Source: RGIG3102 sp964525015 (GTDB taxonomy: Bacteria > Bacillota > Clostridia > Oscillospirales > Ruminococcaceae). From it: a stretch of DNA of 25,843 nt. Positions 5,191 through 14,192 of the stretch are shown here, piece by piece. Position 1 is the first letter of the stretch, and each line of letters begins with the position of its first letter. Under the pieces are notes generated by a model. That model made no database searches, was not told where the DNA came from, and worked only from the letters and a program-made list of their open reading frames with translations. The stretch is from positions 1-25,843 of the forward strand of contig CAZGFY010000026.1 in the NCBI GenBank assembly GCA_964525015.1. Direction: 5' to 3'. Made by a program: the position numbers and the translations under genes.

Positions 5191-7065
5191 ATGACTAGTA
5201 GTAACAATCTTTATGAGAACGCCTTAGAATATTCGCCAACCCCAACGTTAGTATGGGATAAAAACTTTAACATTAGATTTGTAAATCAATCAGCTGTAAC
5301 GCTTTTTGATGCTGGTGATAAGAGTGAAATAGTTAATAATTTTCAGATATTTAGCCCAGAAATACAATTAAATTTATTGAATTCAAATTTAGTTTATAAA
5401 GAAAAAATTACGGATGTTTTTAATAAAGGTAAAGAGGAGTTTTTATGGACTCATCAAACCTTAAATAAAAAGCAAATTTTTTGCAATATTATTTTAAGAA
5501 AAGTTAAAGATTATGAAAAAGATGAAGAAGTAATCATTGCGTTTATTGAAAGTTTAAATCAAGATATTATAGGATATGCAAAGGATGAGAGAATAGAAAA
5601 TTATTTTGCGAATGTTTTAAGTAAGAACACTTTGGTGGAATCAGTTTTTGATACATTAGAAGAAACAGCGTATTATTGGGATTTGAGAACAGGTTTAGTT
5701 ACATTTTATGGAACAAAAGGATATATAAATAGTGTTATAGGTGATAGGACGGTTAGATTTCCAGAATTTTTTTACGAGAATAAACTAGTTTATCACGAAG
5801 ATGAAGAAATATTTAAAAAGCTTATTAGTAATGTTAAGGCAGGGATTAAATCATCATATGATGTAAGATTTAATCGTGTATCAGAAGATGCTGCTATATA
5901 TTATAGAATTCGTCAAAATATTTTATTTGATAAAACTAACTTGCCAGTTGCATCTGTTGGATTTATTTCAGATATTAATGCTGAAAAAAATCTTGAAATA
6001 AAAGCCCGAACAGATTTACTAACTGGATGTAATAATAAAATAACAGCCGAAACGGATATTGCAAATTATATAAGCAAAAACGCAGATAAGAATAGTGTTT
6101 TATATATTGTTGATATAGATAATTTTAAAGCTGTTAATGATAATTTAGGACACCACTTTGGTGATGTTGTATTAAGAGAGATTGCCGGGAAATTAAAAAA
6201 CTGCTTTAGACAAAACGATATAATCGGAAGAATTGGTGGAGATGAGTTTTTAATTTTAGCAAAAGATTTAAATGACGATAGAATTATTATAAATAAAGCT
6301 GAAAATATATTAAAGGCTTTTGCAAATGAATATAAAGGCGATAATACAAGCTATAAAGTGTCGGGGAGTATTGGAGTTGCTAGATTTCCACAGGATGGAA
6401 CACACTTTGAAGACTTGTACAAAGCTGCTGATAAAGCGTTGTATCAATCTAAATTAAAAGGTAAGGATTGCTATACAATTTATAGTGAAACTTTAGTAGA
6501 TGGGACAATGCGTAGCCATACAATTTTAGAAAATGCAGGCAGAGTTGCAGACTCATATTTTGATTCAGATATTATTACGGATGTATTTGAGCTATTGTTT
6601 GAAACTCAAAATATAGATTTATCAATTAATATGGCGCTAAAAAGAATAGGTCAGAGATATAATGCTGATAGAAGTTATATTTTTGAAAGTTTTAATGCAG
6701 GTTCTACTTATGATAATACCTATGAATGGTGTAAAGCTGGAATTAATCCTGAAATTGATGGATTAAAAGATATTACTGCCGAAATGCTTGATGATTTCTT
6801 TAAGTTTGCAGATAAAGAAGGAATTGTGTATAGTAATGATTTAAGCGTTTTAAAAGCAGAAGGGGCATTTGATTTAATGGACGGTCAGGATATTAAATCT
6901 TTCCTACACGCTCAAATTAAAGAAAATGATAGTGAAAGAGTTAGATTGTTTTTAGGATTAGACGATTGTGTATCTCCAAGGGTATGGTCGCCAAAAGAGA
7001 TAAATAGCTTAAAATATTTATCAAAAATAATCTCAATATTCCTATCTTTTAAAAAACAAAAATAA
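5191..7065 (+). CDS. PAS-PAS-GGDEF protein with C-terminal GAF-like domain (diguanylate cyclase)
   Basis: A 624-residue cytosolic protein that should make cyclic di-GMP. The start is ATG 5191, directly behind AAGGAGAGCT; an in-frame ATG at 5155 has no ribosome binding site. The N-terminal PAS domain covers about residues 5-120 and a second PAS-like region about 140-265. The GGDEF domain (about 275-440) has an intact GGDEF at 349-353. The inhibitory I-site RxxD (RQND, 340-343) lies at the right distance upstream, so product feedback inhibition is likely. The remaining 170 residues look like a GAF domain (DRSYIFE ... YEWCKAGI pattern). There is no transmembrane segment, so it probably senses a cytosolic signal. 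It has its own promoter and terminator. Confidence 0.9.
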   Translation: MTSSNNLYENALEYSPTPTLVWDKNFNIRFVNQSAVTLFDAGDKSEIVNNFQIFSPEIQLNLLNSNLVYKEKITDVFNKGKEEFLWTHQTLNKKQIFCNIILRKVKDYEKDEEVIIAFIESLNQDIIGYAKDERIENYFANVLSKNTLVESVFDTLEETAYYWDLRTGLVTFYGTKGYINSVIGDRTVRFPEFFYENKLVYHEDEEIFKKLISNVKAGIKSSYDVRFNRVSEDAAIYYRIRQNILFDKTNLPVASVGFISDINAEKNLEIKARTDLLTGCNNKITAETDIANYISKNADKNSVLYIVDIDNFKAVNDNLGHHFGDVVLREIAGKLKNCFRQNDIIGRIGGDEFLILAKDLNDDRIIINKAENILKAFANEYKGDNTSYKVSGSIGVARFPQDGTHFEDLYKAADKALYQSKLKGKDCYTIYSETLVDGTMRSHTILENAGRVADSYFDSDIITDVFELLFETQNIDLSINMALKRIGQRYNADRSYIFESFNAGSTYDNTYEWCKAGINPEIDGLKDITAEMLDDFFKFADKEGIVYSNDLSVLKAEGAFDLMDGQDIKSFLHAQIKENDSERVRLFLGLDDCVSPRVWSPKEINSLKYLSKIISIFLSFKKQK

Positions 7066-7072
7066 TTTTGTA

Positions 7073-7110
7073 AAAAAAATGAGAAGTTTTTAACAACTTC
7101 TCATTTTTTT
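7073..7110. terminator. Bidirectional terminator between the cyclase and udk
   Basis: A near-perfect 16-bp stem (7073-7088 with 7095-7110) with a 6-nt loop has an A-run on one side and a T-run on the other. It serves both convergent genes. Confidence 0.9.
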
Positions 7111-7115
7111 ATGTA

Positions 7116-7733
7116 TTAAATATTTAAAATTGATATTATTTTTTGAACAGTCATATCAAGTGCAACGCTATTGTGTCCTCCCTCAGGAACGATAATATCA
7201 GCATATTTTTTACTTGGTGCAACAAATAAATCATGCATTGGTTTCACTGTTTGTAAATACTGATTAACAACACTGTCAACACTTCTGTTTCTTTTAACAG
7301 TATCCCTTTGTAACCTTCTGATAAATCTAATATCATCATCCGTATCAACAAAGATTTTTATATCCATTAAATCGCGTAATTCTTTGTTTTCAAAAATCAA
7401 AATGCCTTCAATGATGATAACTTTTGTTGGATGCATTTTTTTAGTTTTATCTAGCCTTGTAAACTCTGTAAAAGAATAAACAGGGGCATCTATTGATTTA
7501 TTTTCTTTTAATGCTTTAATATGTGATATTAGTAAATCGGTATCAAAGGATTGTGGATGGTCAAAGTTTTGCTTGGTTTTTTCTTCAAAACTTAAATTAG
7601 AAAAAGGAGAATAGTAGTAATCGTGGCTTAAAACAGTTATATTATCAGGTAAAGATTCAATAACTTTTGCTGAAAAGGTTGTTTTTCCACTACTACTTCC
7701 TCCAGCAATACCAATAATAACAGGTGTGCGCAT
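7116..7733 (-). CDS. udk: Uridine kinase
   Basis: A 205-residue P-loop kinase that phosphorylates uridine and cytidine to UMP and CMP in pyrimidine salvage; the usual length is about 205-215. The Walker A motif GGSSSGKTT lies at 11-19. Further landmarks are SHDYYY (substrate-binding Asp), the HPQSFD and EGIL stretches, and the Arg-rich lid RFIRRLQRD. AAAGGAGA lies nine bases before the ATG. The upstream antiporter gene ends 30 bp before it without a terminator, so the two are probably cotranscribed. Confidence 0.93.
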   Translation of the reverse strand: MRTPVIIGIAGGSSSGKTTFSAKVIESLPDNITVLSHDYYYSPFSNLSFEEKTKQNFDHPQSFDTDLLISHIKALKENKSIDAPVYSFTEFTRLDKTKKMHPTKVIIIEGILIFENKELRDLMDIKIFVDTDDDIRFIRRLQRDTVKRNRSVDSVVNQYLQTVKPMHDLFVAPSKKYADIIVPEGGHNSVALDMTVQKIISILNI

Positions 7734-7763
7734 AATTAAAATTCTCCTTTTGATATAAATATA

Positions 7764-8726
7764 TTACATAAATGCCACAACATAAATTAGATATCCTATA
7801 TATGTCGCTAGAATAACAAATCCTTGCCATCTACTGAATTTTTTCGCTAGCATTGTTGGAACAGTAGCTACAACCATTAAAAATAATGCAACAGGGATAT
7901 CAACAGAAACAGTTGCACTTTCAACTGCAAGTGTTCCACCTGAGATTATAGAACAGACAGGTAAAATCATAGCCATATCAATGATATTAGCTCCTAAAAT
8001 ATTACCAACTGATAATGCGCCTTCTTTTTTTATAATTGAAGTGATAGCAGTAACAAGCTCTGGAAGAGATGTTCCGATAGCTATAATAGTAAGCCCGATA
8101 ACAGCATCACTAACGCCGAACGCTCTAGCTAAAGTTTCGCCGTTATCAACAAGTAAATCAGCACCGATAATAATTCCAGCTGCACCTAAAACGAACATAG
8201 TAATATTTTTGAAAATAATTTTCCCAGAAACTTCAGGTTTTGTATCATCATGATCATCTTCATTAGATTGTTTAACTGATAAAATATTCGAGTAGATATA
8301 AACTGCAAGAATTATAAATAATACAACACTGTGTACTATATTGATTTCGCCACTAATTCCAAAGAATAGTAAAACAGAAGTTGTAACAAGCATAATAATT
8401 GCTTTTGAATTAAATTCTTTTGGATTAATTGTAGCTGGTATAAAAATTATACCAAGACTTAGCCCAATACCGATATTTGCAATAACGCTACCAATAGCAT
8501 TGCCCATTGCAATACCAATATTTCCATCGATTGTTGCAATTGATGAAACTAAAAGTTCTGGAAGTGTGGTAGCAAGGCTTATAATAGTAGCGCCAACGAT
8601 TAATTTAGGTATACCAGCAACTTCGCTAACCCATCTTGCGGCATCTACGAACATATCTCCGCCTTTAATAATAATTCCAAGACCAACTATAAATAATATA
8701 ATTGGCATAAATAATGATTGATCCAT
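7764..8726 (-). CDS. Calcium/sodium antiporter (CaCA family, YrbG-like)
   Basis: A 320-residue membrane protein made of two inverted homologous halves joined by an acidic cytosolic loop (about residues 153-168, NEDDHDDTKPE). Each half carries the alpha-repeat signature: ATTLPELLVSS with GNAIGSVIANIGIG in the first, and GTSLPELVTAI with GNILGANIIDMAMI in the second. The paired glutamates and asparagines are the ion-binding residues. It should extrude Ca2+ in exchange for Na+ or H+. The ATG follows AAAGGA by about 11 bases. Confidence 0.92.
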   Translation of the reverse strand: MDQSLFMPIILFIVGLGIIIKGGDMFVDAARWVSEVAGIPKLIVGATIISLATTLPELLVSSIATIDGNIGIAMGNAIGSVIANIGIGLSLGIIFIPATINPKEFNSKAIIMLVTTSVLLFFGISGEINIVHSVVLFIILAVYIYSNILSVKQSNEDDHDDTKPEVSGKIIFKNITMFVLGAAGIIIGADLLVDNGETLARAFGVSDAVIGLTIIAIGTSLPELVTAITSIIKKEGALSVGNILGANIIDMAMILPVCSIISGGTLAVESATVSVDIPVALFLMVVATVPTMLAKKFSRWQGFVILATYIGYLIYVVAFM

Positions 8727-8797
8727 AGTATTTAAAATCCTTTCGTGTGTAAAATTGTGATATTTGTTTTATAAGTAATTATAAAAACAAAATAAGG

Positions 8798-8832
8798 GTA
8801 AAAACTTAATAGAAAATAAGATATTCTCTATT
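8798..8832 (-). terminator. Terminator downstream of the YdcF-like gene
   Basis: Read on the minus strand, AATAGAGAATA pairs with TATTTTCTATT (plus coordinates 8822-8832 and 8808-8818, one G-T pair) around a 3-nt loop, followed by AAGTTTTT. Confidence 0.6.
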
Positions 8833-8869
8833 ATCCATTAAAAAAATCGCTTATCAAATTATCCTCCTT

Positions 8870-9622
8870 TTAAAAGTTAAGTATTTTTAAAAATACCTGT
8901 AAAATGACAGCGGTTATTTCCCTTAGCATCGCAGGAATAAAAACAAATATATCAGTTCTAACTCCTATGGTGTTAATACTACTAAATCCAGCTTCTTTAG
9001 CAAAATACGAAGCTCTGTACAAATGAAAATTTTGGCTTACAAAAACAATGTTACCACTATCTATATTATTATCTTCTAATATAATTTTAGAATTAGTAAA
9101 ATTTTGATAGGTGCTTTTAGCATTATCTTCAGTTAGAATAACATCACTTGGTATATTATGCTCAATAAGATAGTTTTTCATTGCCATAGCCTCAGTTATT
9201 TCAGAGTTTTGCGCATAAGAGCCAGTCACAACGATATAGCAATTAGGATTTTTAGTGTAGTAAGCTATTGCCTCATTAAGCCTTAATTTCGCAGTATCAG
9301 TTGGAGTGTTATCCTCATTTACACCTGAGCCTAAAACAATAATTGCATCTTCATTATAGCTAGGATTGCTATTTGCATTTAATAGTATAAACACAGCACA
9401 CGCTGTATATAAACATACAAATACTATTATACACATTTTTGCTAATAAGTAAATACCATTTTTGCTTATATTAACAAAAAATTCCCATTTTGAAAATAAA
9501 ATAAACGAAAATATAGATAATATAACCATAATTATTAATCCATAGTGAAAACTTTTTCTGAAAACTAAAACTATTGTGTTTATAGAGCATAGTATTGAAA
9601 AAATTAAAAATAAAAACTTCAT
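8870..9622 (-). CDS. YdcF/SanA-type DUF218 membrane protein
   Basis: A 250-residue protein. About three hydrophobic segments occupy residues 1-85, followed by an extracellular-side or soluble DUF218 domain (about 92-235). Family landmarks are AIIVLGSGV, a conserved TDTAKLRLNEAI stretch, YIVVTGSYA, TEAMAMKNYLIEHNIP, EDNAKSTYQNFTNSKIIL and VFVSQNFHLYRA. Family members include ElyC and SanA, which affect envelope integrity in enterobacteria, but the biochemical activity is poorly defined. It is transcribed away from the cation diffusion facilitator gene. The function here is unknown beyond a probable envelope role. Confidence 0.87.
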   Translation of the reverse strand: MKFLFLIFSILCSINTIVLVFRKSFHYGLIIMVILSIFSFILFSKWEFFVNISKNGIYLLAKMCIIVFVCLYTACAVFILLNANSNPSYNEDAIIVLGSGVNEDNTPTDTAKLRLNEAIAYYTKNPNCYIVVTGSYAQNSEITEAMAMKNYLIEHNIPSDVILTEDNAKSTYQNFTNSKIILEDNNIDSGNIVFVSQNFHLYRASYFAKEAGFSSINTIGVRTDIFVFIPAMLREITAVILQVFLKILNF

Positions 9623-9714
9623 ATGTATTTTTCCCTTTTCATATTAAAATAAACGATTTTAATATTATATCATATTTTTATAAGGTAGTCATTATAATAT
9701 ATTATGATTTAAAG

Positions 9715-9743
9715 TTTACTTTGATAATAAAATATGGTATATT
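9715..9743 (+). promoter_or_regulatory. Possible promoter of the cation diffusion facilitator gene
   Basis: TTTACT (9715-9720), a 17-bp spacer and TATATT (9738-9743) lie 37 bp before the chosen start. The surrounding sequence is very AT-rich, so this match carries moderate weight. Confidence 0.45.
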
Positions 9744-9779
9744 AAAAAAAGATATATTAAAAAGGTGTGGGTTTTTATA

Positions 9780-10646
9780 ATGGATAAAAAGATAGCAATG
9801 AGAGTTTCAGTGATAACATTGATTGTTAATATAGTGCTTTCAGTAATTAAATTTTTTGCAGGTGTAGTATCTAATTCAACTGCAATGATTTCAGATGCTG
9901 TTCACTCAGCGAGTGATGTTTTTAGTACAGTTGTTGTTATGATAGGTGTTAGTATTTCGCACGAGGGAACAGACGAAGAGCATCAATATGGGCATGAAAG
10001 ATTAGAAAGTATAGCAGCGATTGTTATTGCAATTGTTTTAGCAATAACAGGTGCGGGAATTGGATTTGATGGAATTCTTTTAATCTTTTCAGGAAAAGAA
10101 AATATTCAAATTCCAGGAGGCTTGGCGTTATACGCAGCAGTTATCTCAATAGTGGTTAAAGAGTGGATGTATTGGTATACTAGGCACGCTGCACTTAAAA
10201 TAAAATCAGATGCACTACTTGCAGATGCATGGCACCACAGAACCGACGCTTTAAGCTCGATTGGCTCATTTATTGGTATCTTTGGTGCAAGAATGGGATA
10301 TCCTATTTTAGAGCCATTAGCGAGCGTGTTAATATGCTTGTTTATTATTAAAGCAGCTTATGAAATATTTATGGAGGCAATTAATAAAATAGTTGATAAA
10401 TCTTGCGATGAGGAAACTCTAGAGAATATCAATAAAGCGGTTTATTCAGTTGAGAATGTTATCAAAATTGATGATTTAAAAACAAGGATGTTTGGAAATA
10501 AGATATATGTTGATATTGAAATTGCAGTTGATGGAGAAATGACTTTAAAAGAGGCGCACGAAATATCGCATAATGTTCACGATAAGGTGGAAGAAATAGA
10601 AGGGATTAAGCATTGCATGGTGCATGTTAATCCGTCTTTGGAATAA
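9780..10646 (+). CDS. Cation diffusion facilitator family transporter
   Basis: A 288-residue CDF protein with about six transmembrane helices and a C-terminal cytosolic domain (about 205-288). The metal site motifs are present: ISDAVHSASDVF in helix 2 and ADAWHHRTDALSS in helix 5, where the His/Asp residues bind the transported divalent cation. The pattern fits Zn2+, Fe2+ or Mn2+ efflux; the metal cannot be settled from sequence. I chose ATG 9780 (AAAGGTG 12 bases upstream) over GTG 9765, which overlaps that site. It is monocistronic, closed by a strong terminator. Confidence 0.92.
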   Translation: MDKKIAMRVSVITLIVNIVLSVIKFFAGVVSNSTAMISDAVHSASDVFSTVVVMIGVSISHEGTDEEHQYGHERLESIAAIVIAIVLAITGAGIGFDGILLIFSGKENIQIPGGLALYAAVISIVVKEWMYWYTRHAALKIKSDALLADAWHHRTDALSSIGSFIGIFGARMGYPILEPLASVLICLFIIKAAYEIFMEAINKIVDKSCDEETLENINKAVYSVENVIKIDDLKTRMFGNKIYVDIEIAVDGEMTLKEAHEISHNVHDKVEEIEGIKHCMVHVNPSLE

Positions 10647-10653
10647 TAAAAAT

Positions 10654-10692
10654 AAAATAGATATCATTTTTATTTAAAATGATATCTATTTT
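10654..10692. terminator. Bidirectional terminator after the CDF gene
   Basis: A perfect 17-bp stem (10654-10670 with 10676-10692) with a 5-nt loop has A- and T-runs at its ends, between two convergent genes. Confidence 0.92.
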
Positions 10693-10701
10693 TGTATGGA
10701 A

Positions 10702-11280
10702 TTATTTTTCTCTTAATTTTTCTAATGATTTATTATAACCAAAGTGTTCGCAATATAATTTCTCGCCAGTATAATTTTCGAAGATAGGAAAACTTCCACG
10801 ATAATATGTATGCCAATAACTGCGAATTCTATCGTGACTCTTTAAAAAGCTTTGAATATTCAATAAGCAAAATTTTTGAATTTCAGCCTTTTTTTCATCG
10901 GCTAGCATAACATAAATTTGATTGATAATCTCAACTACATATTCATCAGAAAGTTTTATAATATAAGGTGTAATCCAATTTGGAAAATCTTCTTTTAAAA
11001 TAGCTTGTATATGCTTTGCTCTTATAAACCCATCGCAACTTCGAGTGAAAATAGCGTGATATATCATTTTTTGAGTAAAAGAAAAGTGATAGGGTGGATA
11101 CTGAAAATTATCAATATAATATATTCTTTTTGGAAAAGATATTTCTTCTGCACTAAGTAGCTTAAAACTGCATCTTTCACTTGATATTGCGTGTTTAGTG
11201 TTGTTATAAGTTTTATCTAAAACAGCATCTTGAACTATTTTAACATCATTTTTAAGCTCTAAAGGAAATCCGTTTATCAT
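10702..11280 (-). CDS. Unrecognised conserved-looking protein, 192 aa
   Basis: I do not recognise this protein. It is 192 residues, soluble by appearance, with no signal peptide or membrane helix. It is rich in aromatic residues (Tyr, Phe and His clusters such as YPPYHFSF and HTYYRGSFPIF). The central part (about 70-150) looks helical. The gene is credible: CAGGAGC lies about nine bases before the ATG, codon use matches the neighbours, and a bidirectional terminator sits at its end. It follows tatD by 66 bp on the same strand with no terminator between them, so it may be cotranscribed with tatD. The wording around residues 76-97 (FTRSCDGFIRAKHIQAIL) might be a conserved core. Confidence 0.75.
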   Translation of the reverse strand: MINGFPLELKNDVKIVQDAVLDKTYNNTKHAISSERCSFKLLSAEEISFPKRIYYIDNFQYPPYHFSFTQKMIYHAIFTRSCDGFIRAKHIQAILKEDFPNWITPYIIKLSDEYVVEIINQIYVMLADEKKAEIQKFCLLNIQSFLKSHDRIRSYWHTYYRGSFPIFENYTGEKLYCEHFGYNKSLEKLREK

Positions 11281-11346
11281 TATTTTTGCTCCTGTTTTTT
11301 ATAATAAAAGCTTTGGCTAATATGAGCGAAATAATCTAAAAAATAT

Positions 11347-12123
11347 TTAATCATTAATCTTATATAACCTTTTTGCATTTTCAGTTGTGATTTTGATAAT
11401 TTCGTCAGTGTCTATATCTAAAATTTCACCTATTTTTTGGGCGATGTAAATTAGCATAGATGAATCAGACGTTTTTCCACGCATAGGTTCTGGTGCCATA
11501 TATGGGCAGTCAGTTTCGATTAAAAGTCTATCAAGTGGCACAACTTTTAAGCTATCTATTGCTCTTTTGGCATTTTTAAATGTTATAACTCCAGTAAAAC
11601 CAATATAAAAACCCATTTTAACTAGTTCTTTACAGCTTTCAGCAGAGCCAGAATAGCAATGAACAACTCCAGATTTTACGGGATATTCATTTAAAATATC
11701 AATAGTGTCTTTCATTGCGTCCCTTGTGTGAATAATTAATGGCAAATCTAATTCATTTGCAATTTTAATTTGAGCAATAAACGCTTCCTTTTGCTCTTTT
11801 TCACTTGGGGCATCATCATAGTAATAATCAAGCCCAGATTCACCAATTGCAACGATTTTTTTATTTTCTTTGGCTAAAATTTTAACTTTATTTAATCGTT
11901 CATTTGTAGCACTATCGGCTTCACTTGGGTGAAATCCAGCAGATGCATACATAAAATCAGTCTGCTCACTTTGTTTTAATGCTAAAACGCTGGATTCTAA
12001 ATCCCAAGCACAATTTAAAATATATCCAACATTGTTTTCTCTTAATTTTTTCATTATCCCATCAAAATTATCTAGAAATCTTTCATTATTATAATGAGCG
12101 TGACTATCAAAAATTTTATTCAT
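11347..12123 (-). CDS. tatD: TatD-family deoxyribonuclease/hydrolase
   Basis: A 258-residue canonical TatD metal-dependent hydrolase. His8-x-His10 (DSHAHYN), GESGLDYYYDDAPS, IIHTRDA, VVHCYSGS and the diagnostic ETDCPYMAPEPMRGK are all present. Family members act as 3'-5' DNA exonucleases in DNA repair. It lies downstream of metG on the same strand, a very common order in Firmicutes, but a terminator separates the two here. AAAAGGAAT lies about 11 bases before the ATG. Confidence 0.93.
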   Translation of the reverse strand: MNKIFDSHAHYNNERFLDNFDGIMKKLRENNVGYILNCAWDLESSVLALKQSEQTDFMYASAGFHPSEADSATNERLNKVKILAKENKKIVAIGESGLDYYYDDAPSEKEQKEAFIAQIKIANELDLPLIIHTRDAMKDTIDILNEYPVKSGVVHCYSGSAESCKELVKMGFYIGFTGVITFKNAKRAIDSLKVVPLDRLLIETDCPYMAPEPMRGKTSDSSMLIYIAQKIGEILDIDTDEIIKITTENAKRLYKIND

Positions 12124-12147
12124 ATATTAATATTCCTTTTAAAAAAT

Positions 12148-12175
12148 AAATCTCCACTAATAAAAGTGGAGATTT
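12148..12175 (-). terminator. Terminator between metG and tatD
   Basis: ATCTCCACT (12150-12158) pairs perfectly with AGTGGAGAT (12165-12173), extended by two A-T pairs, around a 6-nt loop. On the minus strand it is followed by a T-rich tract, so it limits read-through from metG into tatD. Its symmetry would let it act in both directions. Confidence 0.85.
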
Positions 12176-12184
12176 TTATTAAAT

Positions 12185-14128
12185 TTATCTAACTTTGCTT
12201 CCTGGTACAACATTGTCTGCGATAAATACAACTTCAACGTCATCTCCGTTATCAGTAGCTAAAATCATACCTTCGCTCATTAGTCCACGCATTTTTCTTG
12301 GTGCTAGATTATCAACGATAACAACCTTTTTACCAATTAAATCTTCTGGCTTATACCACTGTGCAATTCCAGAAAGAATAGTTCTTTCTCTTTTACCATC
12401 AAAAACAGTGTTGTTTAAAAGTTTATCAGCTTTTGGAACAGGCTCACAGTTGATAATTTTTCCAACAATTAAGTTAACTTTCATAAAATCATCAATAGTA
12501 ATTTCAGGAATAGTTTCCTCTTCTACTTCTGACTGATTTTCAGTTTCAAGTTTTGCTTTTTCTTCTTCTTGAGCTTTTTTAATTGCTTCGATTTCTTTTT
12601 CAATATCAATACGAGGAAAGATAACTTCTCCTTTTTTCGCTGTGAAATCTTTTAATTGCCCAAAAGTTTCAACGCTTTCAAATGATAATAAATCTTCACT
12701 AAATCCAACTTGATTAGCGATTTTCGCAGGGGTATTTGGAAGAAATGCTTGTAGCATAACGGCTGAAAAACGAATAGATTCAGCTAGATTATATAAAACA
12801 GTTGCAAGTCTTATATTATTCGTTTCATCCTTAGCAAGAGCCCAAGGGGCAGTTTCATCAATGTATTTATTAGCTCTTTGTATAACTTTGAATATTTCTT
12901 GAAGAGCTAATGGAGTGTTTAAATCATCCATATGCTTTGTAACAGCTGGTTTTAGATTATTGCATAAATTGATTAAATCATTATCAATTTCATCAGCTTG
13001 TCTTTCACTTGGAAGAGTTCCATTGAAGTATTTTTCAATCATTGTTACAGTTCTAGAAACAAGATTTCCTAAATCATTCGCTAAATCAACATTTATTCTA
13101 TTCATTAAAGCTTCATTTGAATACATACCATCATTACCAAATGGAACATCACGAAGGAGGAAGTAGCGAATTGCATCAACTCCGTATTTTGAGCATAAAA
13201 CAACAGGGTCTACAACATTTCCAACGCTTTTACTAATTTTTCCACTTTCAAGAAGTAACCAGCCGTGACCGAAAACTCTTTTTGGCAGAGGAAGTTCTAA
13301 AGCCATAAGCATTGCAGGCCAAATTATGCTATGAAAACGTAGGATTTCTTTTGCCATTAAGTGAACATCAGCCGGCCAATATTTTGAAAAGTCTGAATAT
13401 TCATCATTTTCATAGCCAAGAGCAGTGATGTAGTTTGATAAAGCATCAACCCAAACATAAACAGTGTGTCCCTCATCAAAATCGACAGGAATACCCCAAG
13501 AAACAGTTGTTCTTGAAACGCATAAATCCTGAAGTCCTTGATTGATAAAGCTAATCATTTCATTTTTTCTAGCTTCAGGCTGGATAAATAAAGGATTTTC
13601 TTTATATAATTCTAAAAGTTTATCAGAATATGATGATAGTTTAAAAAAGTATGCATCTTCTTTTGCAGGATAAACTTCACGCCCACAGTCTGGGCATTTT
13701 CCATCGGCTAATTGGCTTTGCGTCCAAAAAGTTTCGCAAGGTTTACAATACATCCCTTCGTAAAATCCTTTGTAGATATCGCCTTTATCGTATAATTTTT
13801 TGAAGATTTTTTGAACAGAAGACTTATGATGCTCATCAGTGGTTCTTATGTATCTATCATACTTTACGTCCATAAGTTCCCAAAGATTTTTAATTCCCTC
13901 AACAATCTCATCAACATATTGTTTTGGTGTTTTTCCAGCTTCAGCAGCCTTATCTTGGATTTTTTGTCCGTGTTCATCTGTACCAGTTAAAAACATTACA
14001 TCAAATCCTTGAAGTCTTTTATATCTTGCAATTGTATCAGCGATAACAGTTGTATAGCTGTGCCCTATATGCAGGTTTGCAGACGGATAGTAAATTGGTG
14101 TTGTAATATAATATGGTTTTCTTTCCAT
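12185..14128 (-). CDS. metG: Methionyl-tRNA synthetase
   Basis: A 647-residue class I synthetase that charges tRNA-Met. The HIGH motif (20-23, after PSANL) and KISKS (297-301) form the ATP site. A zinc knuckle CKPC...CPDC lies in the connective peptide (about 125-150). The anticodon-binding helices follow, and a C-terminal EMAP-type tRNA-binding OB fold begins at about 540 (TIDDFMKVNLIVGKI). I chose the ATG at 14128, six bases behind AAAGGAGA. A longer in-frame reading to 14188 adds 20 unrelated residues and has no ribosome binding site. The upstream FemAB-type gene is 64 bp away on the same strand. Confidence 0.97.
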   Translation of the reverse strand: MERKPYYITTPIYYPSANLHIGHSYTTVIADTIARYKRLQGFDVMFLTGTDEHGQKIQDKAAEAGKTPKQYVDEIVEGIKNLWELMDVKYDRYIRTTDEHHKSSVQKIFKKLYDKGDIYKGFYEGMYCKPCETFWTQSQLADGKCPDCGREVYPAKEDAYFFKLSSYSDKLLELYKENPLFIQPEARKNEMISFINQGLQDLCVSRTTVSWGIPVDFDEGHTVYVWVDALSNYITALGYENDEYSDFSKYWPADVHLMAKEILRFHSIIWPAMLMALELPLPKRVFGHGWLLLESGKISKSVGNVVDPVVLCSKYGVDAIRYFLLRDVPFGNDGMYSNEALMNRINVDLANDLGNLVSRTVTMIEKYFNGTLPSERQADEIDNDLINLCNNLKPAVTKHMDDLNTPLALQEIFKVIQRANKYIDETAPWALAKDETNNIRLATVLYNLAESIRFSAVMLQAFLPNTPAKIANQVGFSEDLLSFESVETFGQLKDFTAKKGEVIFPRIDIEKEIEAIKKAQEEEKAKLETENQSEVEEETIPEITIDDFMKVNLIVGKIINCEPVPKADKLLNNTVFDGKRERTILSGIAQWYKPEDLIGKKVVIVDNLAPRKMRGLMSEGMILATDNGDDVEVVFIADNVVPGSKVR

Positions 14129-14192
14129 TATTCTTCTCCTTTTAAATTCATATTGTTTAATATTAGCAAAAAAATGCCAATCTTTCAAGTGC

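Noticed and set aside
8341..8721. Plus-strand frame of 126 codons
   Set aside because: It is the antisense shadow of the Ca2+/Na+ antiporter gene, with Ile/Pro-rich composition and no initiation signals. The same applies to 7981-8253.
9595..9780. Plus-strand frame of 61 codons in the gap before the CDF gene
   Set aside because: It is an AT-rich frame covering the divergent intergenic region and the end of the YdcF-like gene, with no initiation signal or recognisable sequence.
12195..12536. Plus-strand frames antisense to metG (also 12915-13166 and 14009-14221)
   Set aside because: metG is certain from its HIGH, KISKS and zinc motifs; these frames show no motif and no ribosome binding site.
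14129..14188. Twenty-residue N-terminal extension of MetG
   Set aside because: The extension contains the AAAGGAGA site for ATG 14128, and MetG proteins start close to the KPYYITTPIYY motif.
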